The notes: generated by a model not told the origin, from the sequence alone. 8,424 bases of DNA from Hydrogenothermaceae bacterium (GCA_026984355.1 JALSSG010000203.1:1-8424); one strand, 5' to 3'; counted from the stretch's first letter, positions 1 to 6,811 are shown. Numbers and translations are program-made.

Positions 1-10
1 TTTATAATTT

Positions 11-757
11 TCATCGTCTAAACTCGTTTAATATTTTTTCTACTTCCTGTGTGTATATTTTACTTTTGCTGTCCTTATATAAAATTAAGGGTTTTTCTAT
101 TATTTCGCCACTTAGTTTTGCGTTTTTTACACATTCTATTAGAAAGTGAGTTGATTTTTCATTTACTGTAGGATGTATAAATCTTAGTCTTTTAGGAATA
201 AGCTTTAAAATTACACATTTATGTATTGTTTCTATTAACCTATCACTTTTGTTAATCATAAAAAATTTTCCTCTATCTTTTAACAAATATTTCCCTGCTT
301 TAAGAAAATCTTCTACAGTTGCTAACGTTTCTTCTTTTGCTATTTTCTCTTCTTCAGTAGTATACTTTTTTCCTGTTTTTTTATGAAAAGGAGGATTTGC
401 TACCACAAAGTCAAACAAGTTTTCTTTATATAGATTTTTTATTTCTTTAACATCCCCCAGCTTTAGGTCAACTTCTAACTTATTTATTTTAAAATTTTCC
501 TTTGCAATATTATATAAATCTTTTTGTATTTCCAGACCATAAAATTCTAAATTTTTATACCTTAATGATAAAAGTAGTAATATAATTCCTGTACCTGTAC
601 CAAGGTCTATTAATTTTCCCTTTTTTCTTATATTTACAAAATCTGCTAAAAGAACAGAATCTATAGAAAATCTATAACCTTTCTTTTTTTGATATAGCTT
701 TATAGCTCCTCTTATAAAGGGTATAAGTTCTAGTTCTTTATCTTGTAACTTTTGCAA
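11..757 (-). CDS. trmN6: TrmN6/YfiC-like tRNA1(Val) adenine-37 N6-methyltransferase
   Basis: Predicted SAM-dependent N6-adenine methyltransferase; TrmN6 (YfiC) modifies A37 of tRNA1(Val) in E. coli. The 248-residue protein is a class I methyltransferase of the 'small' type. The SAM-binding loop LIDLGTGTG is at about residues 49-57, an acidic residue (E76) ends the second strand, GDV lies at 101-103, and the catalytic NPPF motif is at 121-124, as in enzymes methylating exocyclic amines. Length is close to E. coli TrmN6 (about 245 aa). The start is the TTG at 757, because no ATG occurs before the conserved region. This start lies inside the end of atpC (20-base overlap) and has no clear Shine-Dalgarno sequence, so translation is probably coupled to atpC. 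The stop is TGA at 13-11. The fold and NPPF class are secure; the exact tRNA target is inferred, and another small-domain N6 or RNA methyltransferase is possible. Confidence 0.78.
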   Translation of the reverse strand: MQKLQDKELELIPFIRGAIKLYQKKKGYRFSIDSVLLADFVNIRKKGKLIDLGTGTGIILLLLSLRYKNLEFYGLEIQKDLYNIAKENFKINKLEVDLKLGDVKEIKNLYKENLFDFVVANPPFHKKTGKKYTTEEEKIAKEETLATVEDFLKAGKYLLKDRGKFFMINKSDRLIETIHKCVILKLIPKRLRFIHPTVNEKSTHFLIECVKNAKLSGEIIEKPLILYKDSKSKIYTQEVEKILNEFRR

Positions 758-1145
758 GATTTAGTAAAGTTTCTGCTCTGAATTTTTGTTTTTCATATCT
801 TTTTCTTTCTTCTTCCGTTAGTCCTTCTTTATTTAAGTTCTCTTGTGCTTCTTCAAGTAGTTGTTTTTCTCTTTCTATATCTATTTCATCAATTTTATAT
901 GCTTCTTCCACCAGTACTATAACCTTATCTCCAGTAATATCTATAGTTCCAAAAGTTACTGCGTATTCCTCAACATCTCCTCCTTCTTTTTCTATTCTTA
1001 ATTTACCTGGAAGAACATTTGTAAGAAGAAGCATATGGTTTTCTAATATCCCTATTTCACCATCAGCAGTGTTGATTACCGTCTGATATATATTTTCTCC
1101 ACTGAAAACTACGCCTGCTGGAGTAACAACTTCTAATCTATACAT
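738..1145 (-). CDS. atpC: F1 ATP synthase epsilon subunit
   Basis: Epsilon subunit of the F1 sector, part of the central stalk that links gamma to the c-ring and restrains ATP hydrolysis. The 135-residue product has the expected two parts: an N-terminal beta-sandwich (about 1-84) with the typical GEIGILENHMLLLTNVLPG segment, and a charged C-terminal helical hairpin (about 85-135). The frame extends upstream to a TTG at 1157, but GGAGG at 1155-1151 stands 5 bases before the ATG at 1145, and the protein from MYRLEVVTPAG matches the family start, so I use ATG 1145. The gene has its own promoter-like sequence and is not preceded by atpD: the adjacent upstream gene, trmFO, is divergent. It is therefore separated from the beta-subunit gene that usually precedes it. 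The next gene downstream overlaps its 3' end. Confidence 0.95.
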   Translation of the reverse strand: MYRLEVVTPAGVVFSGENIYQTVINTADGEIGILENHMLLLTNVLPGKLRIEKEGGDVEEYAVTFGTIDITGDKVIVLVEEAYKIDEIDIEREKQLLEEAQENLNKEGLTEEERKRYEKQKFRAETLLNLAKVTR

Positions 1146-1150
1146 ATATG

Positions 1151-1155
1151 CCTCC
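1151..1155 (-). promoter_or_regulatory. Shine-Dalgarno site deciding the atpC start
   Basis: GGAGG on the minus strand, 5 bases from the ATG at 1145. It overlaps the first codons of the longer TTG-initiated reading (TTG GAG GCA), so the upstream TTG at 1157 cannot plausibly be the start. Confidence 0.85.
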
Positions 1156-1173
1156 AAAAAATTAATTTTTTTA

Positions 1174-1203
1174 ATTATATCATCTTATATAAATTGACTT
1201 TAA
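1174..1203 (-). promoter_or_regulatory. Predicted sigma-70-type promoter of atpC
   Basis: On the minus strand there is a perfect TATAAT at 1179-1174. An approximate -35 element, TTAAAG, lies at 1203-1198 with an 18-base spacer. Transcription would start near 1167, leaving a leader of about 20 bases that carries the Shine-Dalgarno site. The -10 is strong and the -35 weak. The site overlaps the putative trmFO -35 region on the other strand, so the two promoters may share or compete for the same DNA. Confidence 0.5.
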
Positions 1204-1221
1204 GTTTATTAGGTATAAACT
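1194..1221 (+). promoter_or_regulatory. Predicted promoter of the trmFO operon
   Basis: TTGACT at 1194-1199 (5 of 6 matches to the -35 consensus) is followed, after 16 bases, by TAAACT at 1216-1221. An alternative -10, TATAAA at 1214-1219, has only a 14-base spacer. The start would fall near 1228, about 30 bases before the trmFO ATG. The -35 is convincing and the -10 is imperfect. Confidence 0.45.
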
Positions 1222-1257
1222 TTTTAAGAAAAACAAAAGGCTTTAAAAGGTAAGAAA

Positions 1258-2592
1258 ATGGAAAAAGTAGCAGTAATTGGAGCAGGTCTTGCTGGAAGTG
1301 AAGCAGCTTATAGACTTGCAAACGAAGGTATTAAAGTTGACCTTTATGAGATGAGACCAAAAAAAATGACACCAGCTCATAGAACAGATAAATTTGCTGA
1401 GATTGTGTGTAGTAATTCTTTTGGTTCTTTTGAAATAGGTACAGGTTCTGGTCTTTTAAAACAAGAGATGAGATTGTTAGGTTCCCTTATTATGAAAGTA
1501 GCTGATAGATACAAGGTTCCTGCTGGTTCTGCACTTGCTGTAGATAGGGAAAAATTTTCTCAAGAAATAACTCAGATATTAGAAAGTCATCCAAATATAA
1601 ATATTATTAGAGAAGAAGTAAAAGAAATTCCTGAAAACTATGACTATATTATCATAGCTACAGGTCCGCTTACTTCAGAAAGTTTATCTAAAGAAATACA
1701 GAGATTAACAGGAAGTGAATACTTATATTTTTATGATGCTATAGCTCCTACAGTTGATGCAGAAACTGTTGATTACTCAAAAGGCTTTTGGGGTGATAGA
1801 TATGGTAAAGGAACAGGAGATTATTTTAACTGTGTTCTCACAAAACAAGAGTATGAAAGATTCTATGAAGAGTTAATAAATGGAGAGCAAGTTCCTCTAA
1901 AAGATTTTGAAAAGGCAGTTTATTTTGAAGGCTGTCTTCCTATAGAAGAAATAGCAAGAAGAGGAAAAGAAACCCTTTTATATGGTCCTATGAAGCCTGT
2001 AGGACTTACAGACCCAAAAACAGGTAAAAGACCGTATGCTGTGGTTCAGCTTAGAAAGGAAAATAGAGAAGGAACACTTTTATCTCTTGTCGGTTTTCAA
2101 ACCAAGCTCAAGTATCCTGAACAAAAGAGGATATTTAGGCTAATTCCTGCTTTAGAAAATGCTACATTTGTAAGATTAGGTTCAATACATAGAAATACAT
2201 TTATTCAATCGCAAAAGGTTTTACTTCCTACACTTCAGTTAAAGAAAAAACCAAACATATTTTTTGCTGGACAGATTACAGGAGTGGAAGGTTATGCAGC
2301 ATCTTCTGCTACAGGAATACTTGCAGGTTTGAATGTTGCTAGAATTATAAAAGGGCTAAACCCTGTAGTTCCTCCAAAAACAACTATGCTTGGTGGTTTA
2401 ATTAATTATATAACAACACCAAAAGAAGAACTTCAACCAATGAATCCTAACTTTGCTTTACTTCCGGAGCTAGATATAAAGATTAAAGACAAAAGAAAAA
2501 GAAAGGAAGAAAAAGCAAAAAGAGCTATACAAGATATGAGAAAATGGTTGGAGCAGATAAAGACGGTAGAAGTTGGAGGAGGTTTTGGATAA
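1258..2592 (+). CDS. trmFO: Methylenetetrahydrofolate-tRNA (uracil-54-C5) methyltransferase (FADH2)
   Basis: TrmFO makes 5-methyluridine at position 54 of the tRNA T-loop using 5,10-methylenetetrahydrofolate as carbon donor and FADH2 as reductant, the folate-dependent alternative to SAM-dependent TrmA. The 444-residue protein starts with an FAD-binding GAGLAG motif (residues 8-13). It carries both family cysteines: C51 in the CSNSFGS segment and C226 in FEGCLPIEEIARRG, corresponding to the catalytic cysteines of the Bacillus enzyme. The C-terminal flavin-contact motif FAGQITGVEGYAASSATG is at about 336-353. Length matches the family (about 435-445 aa). AAAGG about 7 bases before the ATG is a modest ribosome binding site. 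The gene is first in a plus-strand run and divergent from atpC. Its last codons contain the ribosome binding site and start of the next gene (8-base overlap). Confidence 0.97.
   Translation: MEKVAVIGAGLAGSEAAYRLANEGIKVDLYEMRPKKMTPAHRTDKFAEIVCSNSFGSFEIGTGSGLLKQEMRLLGSLIMKVADRYKVPAGSALAVDREKFSQEITQILESHPNINIIREEVKEIPENYDYIIIATGPLTSESLSKEIQRLTGSEYLYFYDAIAPTVDAETVDYSKGFWGDRYGKGTGDYFNCVLTKQEYERFYEELINGEQVPLKDFEKAVYFEGCLPIEEIARRGKETLLYGPMKPVGLTDPKTGKRPYAVVQLRKENREGTLLSLVGFQTKLKYPEQKRIFRLIPALENATFVRLGSIHRNTFIQSQKVLLPTLQLKKKPNIFFAGQITGVEGYAASSATGILAGLNVARIIKGLNPVVPPKTTMLGGLINYITTPKEELQPMNPNFALLPELDIKIKDKRKRKEEKAKRAIQDMRKWLEQIKTVEVGGGFG
2575..2579 (+). promoter_or_regulatory. Shine-Dalgarno site deciding the start of the TrkA-like gene
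   Basis: GGAGG lies within the last codons of trmFO, 5 bases before the TTG at 2585. A second in-frame TTG at 2573 is upstream of and partly within this purine run, so it is very unlikely to be used. Confidence 0.75.
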
Positions 2593-4006
2593 AAAAACTA
2601 TACTTTTAATTGGTTTAGGTTTTTATGGTGTTCGTCTTTTAGACCATATAAAAGATAAATGGAATGTTATAGCTATAGAAGTAGATACACAAAAGATAGA
2701 AGACTTAAAAGAAAAGTATCCAGAAATTACTTTTATTGAAGGGGATGCAAGTAGTATTCTTACGTGGAAAAAGTTTCCTCCAGAAAATGTAGACTATATA
2801 ATCTCTACAGTGAAACAGGCAGATGTTAGCTTAGAAATATGCAGGATAGCTAGAGAAGTTTTTAAATTATCTTCTCAAATAATAATATTACTGTATGAAA
2901 CAGAAAAATCAGATGAATTTCAAAAGTATAATGTAAAGCTTGTAAAACCTGTTGATATAATCACAAACATAATTTTAAACACAATAGAGAAAAACTACTC
3001 TAAAGCTATAAATATTGGTCTAGGTAAAGGTGAAATAATAGAAGTACAGATATTAGCAAAATCTCATTTGGTAGACAGACTTTTAAAGTATATAAGGCCT
3101 ACAAATTGGAGAATAGCCGCTATATATAGAGATGGTCAATTAATTATTCCTTCTGGAAATGAAAGGATAAAGGTTGGAGATACAGTAGTTCTTATAGGAG
3201 AACCTAAGGTTCTGGAGAACCTTGTAAATATTCTTTTAAAGGGAGTACCTCAGTTTCCAATGCAATATGGAAGTTCTGCAATTTTACCAATGAATAAAAA
3301 ATTTTTATCTCAATTAAGTGAAGCATCATTTTTCTTGTCAAAAATTAAGATTAAAGAAACAATCATAGTTCCTTTTTCTCATTCAATAGATGAATCTTTA
3401 AGGAAAGAAATTACAAAAGAAATCCAGAACGCAAATATAATAGACAAAAAAATATACTCTATTTCATCTTTAATGAAATTTGACGATAATGTAGGCATAT
3501 ATGTTATTCCATATACAGAGCTTTCATTTTTTCAAAAACTGAAAGTTAAAAGGTTTTTCAAAGAGAGTATTAAGCCTTTCCTATTAATGAAAAAAAGTAG
3601 TCCTTACAAACAGATTGTAGTTTCTTTAAATACAATAGAGCCAGCTTTAGCTCTTGAAATAGGTATAGAGCTTTCAAGAATGCTAGATATTCCATTTAAA
3701 ACCATATATGGAACATTACCTAAAGAGATAAGGAATGAAGAAGATGAGAGAAAAATAAATGAAAGAAAAAATATAATATCTGACTTTGAAAGTATATATA
3801 AAAAGAAAATATCATTTTCTCTTTTAGAAGGAAACCCAGTTAAAGAGAGCATAAAGTTTTTAAAAAAAGAGAAAAATTCTCTTTTGATATTAGCACACTG
3901 TAGAAAAGAAGAAATATCATTTTTATCTCCGAACGTTACCTACCTCCTTGCAAAGAAGTCCCCAGTTTCTACTCTTGTTGTTCCTGTAGAGGGAGCTTAT
4001 GGGTAA
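2585..4006 (+). CDS. TrkA-type regulatory subunit with Usp-like C-terminal half
   Basis: Probable cytoplasmic regulatory partner of the antiporter encoded next. With the TTG start at 2585 it is 473 residues. Residues 1-140 are a TrkA-N (RCK) Rossmann domain with the NAD-type loop GLGFYG (10-15) and acidic E32/D34 ending the second strand; the FIEGDAS segment is also typical. Residues about 140-225 resemble a TrkA-C ligand-sensing domain (EIIEVQI, RIAAIYRDG, KVGDTVVLIG). From about 255 onward there are two Usp-like alpha/beta units; the second, about 340-473, has the usual IVVSLNT start and a TLVVPVEG end. The ATP-binding Gly-rich signature of Usp proteins is missing (AHCRKEEISFLSPN in its place), so nucleotide binding there is doubtful. 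It overlaps trmFO and the antiporter gene by 8 bases each. A Trk/Ktr potassium-channel role is less likely because of the partner gene. Confidence 0.85.
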   Translation: MDKKTILLIGLGFYGVRLLDHIKDKWNVIAIEVDTQKIEDLKEKYPEITFIEGDASSILTWKKFPPENVDYIISTVKQADVSLEICRIAREVFKLSSQIIILLYETEKSDEFQKYNVKLVKPVDIITNIILNTIEKNYSKAINIGLGKGEIIEVQILAKSHLVDRLLKYIRPTNWRIAAIYRDGQLIIPSGNERIKVGDTVVLIGEPKVLENLVNILLKGVPQFPMQYGSSAILPMNKKFLSQLSEASFFLSKIKIKETIIVPFSHSIDESLRKEITKEIQNANIIDKKIYSISSLMKFDDNVGIYVIPYTELSFFQKLKVKRFFKESIKPFLLMKKSSPYKQIVVSLNTIEPALALEIGIELSRMLDIPFKTIYGTLPKEIRNEEDERKINERKNIISDFESIYKKKISFSLLEGNPVKESIKFLKKEKNSLLILAHCRKEEISFLSPNVTYLLAKKSPVSTLVVPVEGAYG

Positions 4007-5165
4007 AGAAGAAGCGATACTACTTCTTATTATGTCTGCTGGAGCATTTATTATTCCTATAATAAGCAAAAGACTTCTCCTCCCTTCTGCTGTAGGAGAA
4101 ATTCTATTTGGAATGGTATTAGGTATATTTTTTAAAGGATTTATAGAGGAAGTTCATATACTAAAGTTCTTAGGAGAATTTGGATTTATTATCCTTATGT
4201 ACCTGGCAGGTCTTGAGGTAGATATAGAAAATATAAAAAAAACTCCACGGTTTCATCTTTTTGGATATACTGCCGTTTATGTTGTAATAGTTATTAGCTC
4301 TATTTTAGTAGTTTATTATTTCAGACTTCCTGCTATATATATTCTGGTTTTTTTAACAACAGCTATCGGACTGCTTTATCCTGTGTTAAAAGACACGAAT
4401 ATTATCAGCACAAAGTTTGGACAAAGACTACTTATAATAGGTAGCTTAGGAGAAGTTATAAGCTTAGTATCTATAACGATTTTTGCTGTTTATTTTGAAT
4501 CTGGTATATCTTTACAGTCTTTAGCTCATTTGCTAGGTCTTTATATTTTCTTTGCAACTGCATATATAATGCTTAGAATTTTCCAACTATATCTTTGGTG
4601 GTATCCCCAGATATCAAAGCTTTTTGTACAGATAGGAGATACAGCAGAATCAGGTATTAGAGCTAACTTTGTTAATATGTTTGTTTTTGTTTCCTTAGCC
4701 AGTATACTTGGTCTTGAGCCTATAATTGGTGCATTTTTTGGAGGTTTACTGTTTGCTTTAGTCTTTAAAGAAAGGGAACAGATAAAGCAAAGAATAGCAT
4801 CTTTTGGATATGGTTTTTTAATACCAGTATTTTTTATAGAAGTAGGACTTAGATTTAATATTAAAGAACTTTTGAATATTGATGTTTTATTAAAAGCTCT
4901 TGCATTAACAGCTGGAATTTTGTTTATTAAGTTTGCTGGAAGTTTAATCCTTGTTTTCCTGAGAATACCTATAGGACAGCTGATATTAACGCCTGTAGCA
5001 TTGTCTATGCCTTTAACATTACTGGTTGCTGTAGCAACTATTTTTATGGGTCTTGGTGTACTTGATAACCATCAGGGAGCTATTATTATATTTTCTGCTG
5101 TTATTAGTGCTATTATTTATCCATGGATTTTCAAAGTAATGGTAAAAAATATAAAATTAGACTAA
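3999..5165 (+). CDS. CPA2-family cation/proton antiporter, membrane subunit
   Basis: Predicted inner-membrane monovalent cation/proton exchanger (Na+ or K+ for H+) of the KefB/KefC/NapA superfamily. The 388-residue protein is almost entirely hydrophobic, with about 12-13 likely membrane segments. Signature segments are LLLPSAVGEILFGMVLG (26-42), FGFIILMYLAGLEVD (61-75) and, near the C-terminus, YGFLIPVFFIEVGLRF. It ends after the transport domain without the TrkA-N domain fused to KefC; that domain is in the preceding gene, which overlaps by 8 bases. Where relatives often have a conserved Asp in the middle of the protein (QD, ND or DD), the likely equivalent here is GE (G151-E152). This is an alignment by eye and bears on ion choice and stoichiometry. 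The ribosome binding site GAGGGAG lies just before the ATG. Substrate unknown. Confidence 0.9.
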   Translation: MGKEEAILLLIMSAGAFIIPIISKRLLLPSAVGEILFGMVLGIFFKGFIEEVHILKFLGEFGFIILMYLAGLEVDIENIKKTPRFHLFGYTAVYVVIVISSILVVYYFRLPAIYILVFLTTAIGLLYPVLKDTNIISTKFGQRLLIIGSLGEVISLVSITIFAVYFESGISLQSLAHLLGLYIFFATAYIMLRIFQLYLWWYPQISKLFVQIGDTAESGIRANFVNMFVFVSLASILGLEPIIGAFFGGLLFALVFKEREQIKQRIASFGYGFLIPVFFIEVGLRFNIKELLNIDVLLKALALTAGILFIKFAGSLILVFLRIPIGQLILTPVALSMPLTLLVAVATIFMGLGVLDNHQGAIIIFSAVISAIIYPWIFKVMVKNIKLD

Positions 5166-5175
5166 TTTGTACAAA
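5166..5175. repeat. Perfect 10-bp palindrome after the antiporter gene
   Basis: TTTGTACAAA immediately follows the antiporter stop codon in the short gap before the exonuclease gene. It is too short and loop-less for a terminator. It may be chance in AT-rich DNA or a small protein-binding site. Confidence 0.4.
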
Positions 5176-5193
5176 AAATAAGGATTGGTAAAT

Positions 5194-5811
5194 ATGTATA
5201 ACTTTACAATTGATGAAGTTTCTTTTTCTATAATAGACCTTGAAACAACCTCCTTATCTCCAGAAACTGGAGAAATAATAGAGATTGCAGCTATAAAGTA
5301 TGAAGGTTTTGTAATAACTGATAAATTCTATACTCTTGTACAACCAAGTACAAAGCTGGTTCCAAAAAACATAAGTCAGCTAACTGGTATAACTACAGCT
5401 ATGATAATAGACCAACCTAAAATAGAAGAAATTTTTGATAGCTTTTTGGATTTTATAGATGATACTGTGCTTGTAGCTCATAATGCAAAGTTTGACCTTG
5501 CATTTTTAAACTATGTAAGTCGTAAACTTTATGGTAAAGAAATAAAACTTCCTGTAATCTGCACGTGTAATCTTGCAAGAAGACTCTATCCAGAAGTAAA
5601 AAGTAAATCTCTGTCAAGTCTTGCACATTATTTTAATGTTCCTTTTGAAAGAAAACACAGAGCCATGTCAGATGCTGTAGTTACACTTGAAATATTTAAA
5701 AGAATGTTAGAACTATTACAGGATTTTAATATAACGAGAATGACAGATATAATAAAGTTATCTCAAAATAAACAGGTAAAACACCGGTATAAAAGGAGAA
5801 GGTATGTATAA
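5194..5811 (+). CDS. dnaQ: DnaQ-type 3'-5' exonuclease (DEDDh family)
   Basis: Predicted 3'-5' exonuclease related to the epsilon proofreading subunit of DNA polymerase III. The 205-residue protein has a complete DEDDh active site: D15 and E17 in FSIIDLETT (ExoI), D101 in VAHNAKFDLAFL (ExoII), and H155 plus D160 in HRAMSDAVVT (ExoIII). A short C-terminal extension of about 30 residues ends in a strongly basic tail (KHRYKRRRYV) that could bind nucleic acid or a polymerase partner. An upstream in-frame TTG exists at 5185, but AAGGA at 5180-5184 sits against it and 9 bases before ATG 5194, so the ATG is preferred. The gene is 28 bases after the antiporter gene and overlaps proC by 8 bases. It could be the replicative epsilon subunit or a stand-alone repair exonuclease; motifs alone do not decide. 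Confidence 0.88.
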   Translation: MYNFTIDEVSFSIIDLETTSLSPETGEIIEIAAIKYEGFVITDKFYTLVQPSTKLVPKNISQLTGITTAMIIDQPKIEEIFDSFLDFIDDTVLVAHNAKFDLAFLNYVSRKLYGKEIKLPVICTCNLARRLYPEVKSKSLSSLAHYFNVPFERKHRAMSDAVVTLEIFKRMLELLQDFNITRMTDIIKLSQNKQVKHRYKRRRYV

Positions 5812-6604
5812 AATTGGAATTATTGGTGTTGGAAATATGGGAGAAGCTATACTAAAAGCTTTAATAAACAAAGCAAATATAAAAAGTGATAGTGTAATAA
5901 TTTTTGATATAGACAGACAAAAACTAAATGCTTTAGAAAAAAGTCTAAAAGTTAAAACAGCTACCAGTATAAAGGATATTACAAAGGCAAAATATATTTT
6001 TTTAGTTGTGAAGCCTAAAGATTATAAAGATGTTTTAAGTTCCTTAAAGGAAAGTATTTCAGAAAATAACATAATAATATCGGTTTTAGCGGGAATAAAG
6101 ATAGAAAGTATAAAAAATATAATAGGAGAAATTCCTGTAGTAAGAATAATGCCAAATACTCCTATGTTAGTAGGAGAGGGAGCTATTGGAGTAGCATTTG
6201 ATAATCTTATAAAAGAAGATGATAAGATATACTTATCAAAGCTTTTTTCGTCTATAGGTGAAACTGTATCTGTTAAGGAAGAGCTTTTAGATGCTATTAC
6301 TGGATTATCAGGAAGTGGACCTGCTTATGTTTTTACGTTTATAGAAGCTATGGTTTTAGGTGGAGTAAAAATGGGACTTTCCTATGAAGATTCCTTAAAG
6401 CTAACAGTACAAACAGTTCTTGGCTCAGCAAAAATGTTGAAAGAAATAAAGGAACATCCAGCTATTTTAAGAGATAAAGTTTCATCTCCTGCAGGAACTA
6501 CTATATATGCCTTACATGAGCTTGAAAAAAGAGGCTTTAAAGATGCTGTAATATCTGCTGTTGAACAGGCAACAAAAAGGAGCAAAGAGTTATCAAAAAA
6601 TTAG
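5804..6604 (+). CDS. proC: Pyrroline-5-carboxylate reductase
   Basis: Last step of proline biosynthesis: NAD(P)H-dependent reduction of 1-pyrroline-5-carboxylate to L-proline, in the cytoplasm. The 266-residue protein (E. coli ProC 269) has the N-terminal Rossmann motif GVGNMG (8-13), the VKP turn, the RIMPNTP segment in the middle, and the C-terminal dimerisation and active-site region with GLSGSGPAYVF and KVSSPAGTTIYALHELEKRGF, which is the ProC signature. The ribosome binding site AAGGAG lies 5 bases before the ATG. The gene begins inside the last codons of the exonuclease gene (8-base overlap). It is the last gene of the plus-strand run; no clear rho-independent terminator follows. Confidence 0.97.
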   Translation: MYKIGIIGVGNMGEAILKALINKANIKSDSVIIFDIDRQKLNALEKSLKVKTATSIKDITKAKYIFLVVKPKDYKDVLSSLKESISENNIIISVLAGIKIESIKNIIGEIPVVRIMPNTPMLVGEGAIGVAFDNLIKEDDKIYLSKLFSSIGETVSVKEELLDAITGLSGSGPAYVFTFIEAMVLGGVKMGLSYEDSLKLTVQTVLGSAKMLKEIKEHPAILRDKVSSPAGTTIYALHELEKRGFKDAVISAVEQATKRSKELSKN

Positions 6605-6610
6605 TGATAA

Positions 6611-6621
6611 TGTAAAAATTT
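6611..6621 (+). repeat. Partial copy of the TGTAAA operator
   Basis: TGTAAAAATTT is identical to the first 11 bases of the inverted repeat at 6634-6650, displaced by 23 bases, but the second arm is not conserved. It may be a weak half-site or a remnant of a duplicated operator. Confidence 0.4.
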
Positions 6622-6633
6622 ATAACTAACCAA

Positions 6634-6650
6634 TGTAAAAATTTTTTACA
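6634..6650. promoter_or_regulatory. Putative activator site 1, TGTAAA-N5-TTTACA
   Basis: Perfect 6-bp arms TGTAAA (6634-6639) and TTTACA (6645-6650) flank five bases; symmetry extends to 8-bp arms around one central base. The centre is about 197 bases upstream of the predicted sigma-54 start. The 17-bp architecture with TG/CA ends is that of NtrC boxes (TGCACC-N5-GGTGCA) and resembles the TyrR box (TGTAAA-N6-TTTACA); both proteins bind through a Fis-type helix-turn-helix. Regulator identity is unknown. Confidence 0.6.
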
Positions 6651-6652
6651 GT

Positions 6653-6669
6653 TTATATCTATGATATAA
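6653..6669. repeat. Dyad TTATATC-TAT-GATATAA
   Basis: Seven-bp perfect arms with a 3-base centre, starting 2 bases after activator site 1. It could fold as a hairpin, but no T run follows, so it is not an intrinsic terminator. It may be another protein site or an AT-rich coincidence. Confidence 0.4.
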
Positions 6670-6688
6670 GAAAGAAATATCAATAACC

Positions 6689-6700
6689 TAAGAAAATTTC
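6689..6700 (+). repeat. 12-base direct repeat, copy 1
   Basis: TAAGAAAATTTC occurs here and again at 6748-6759, 59 bases away. The two copies flank activator site 2. AT-rich bent-DNA or integration-host-factor-like sites are possible, but nothing specific is recognised. Confidence 0.45.
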
Positions 6701-6719
6701 TAACATCAACAAAAAAAAC

Positions 6720-6736
6720 TGTAAAAAAAATTTACA
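6720..6736. promoter_or_regulatory. Putative activator site 2, TGTAAA-N5-TTTACA
   Basis: Same pattern and spacing as site 1: TGTAAA at 6720-6725 and TTTACA at 6731-6736 around AAAAA. Its centre is about 111 bases upstream of the predicted start and 86 bp (near eight helical turns) from site 1, so proteins on both sites would lie roughly on one DNA face. This distance range is typical for sigma-54 activator sites. Confidence 0.6.
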
Positions 6737-6747
6737 AAAAAACTATT

Positions 6748-6759
6748 TAAGAAAATTTC
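6748..6759 (+). repeat. 12-base direct repeat, copy 2
   Basis: Second copy of TAAGAAAATTTC, lying between activator site 2 and the promoter, where a DNA-bending protein would help an upstream activator reach the polymerase. Confidence 0.45.
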
Positions 6760-6811
6760 CTAGCTTTAAAAAAAATCATTTTACTTCAATACTTTAAGCT
6801 ATTATTTACTT

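Noticed and set aside
3604..3852. 82-codon open frame on the minus strand inside the TrkA-like gene
   Set aside because: Antisense to a well-supported coding region, with low-complexity hydrophobic translation and no ribosome binding site or family resemblance.
6382..6585. 67-codon minus-strand frame inside proC
   Set aside because: Antisense to the conserved ProC signature region; no sign of independent coding.
6611..6650. Possible rho-independent terminator of proC
   Set aside because: The arms are almost pure A/T, the 6634-6650 dyad has no loop, no stable G+C stem exists, and the same 17-bp pattern recurs at 6720 where no terminator is needed. An operator explains it better.
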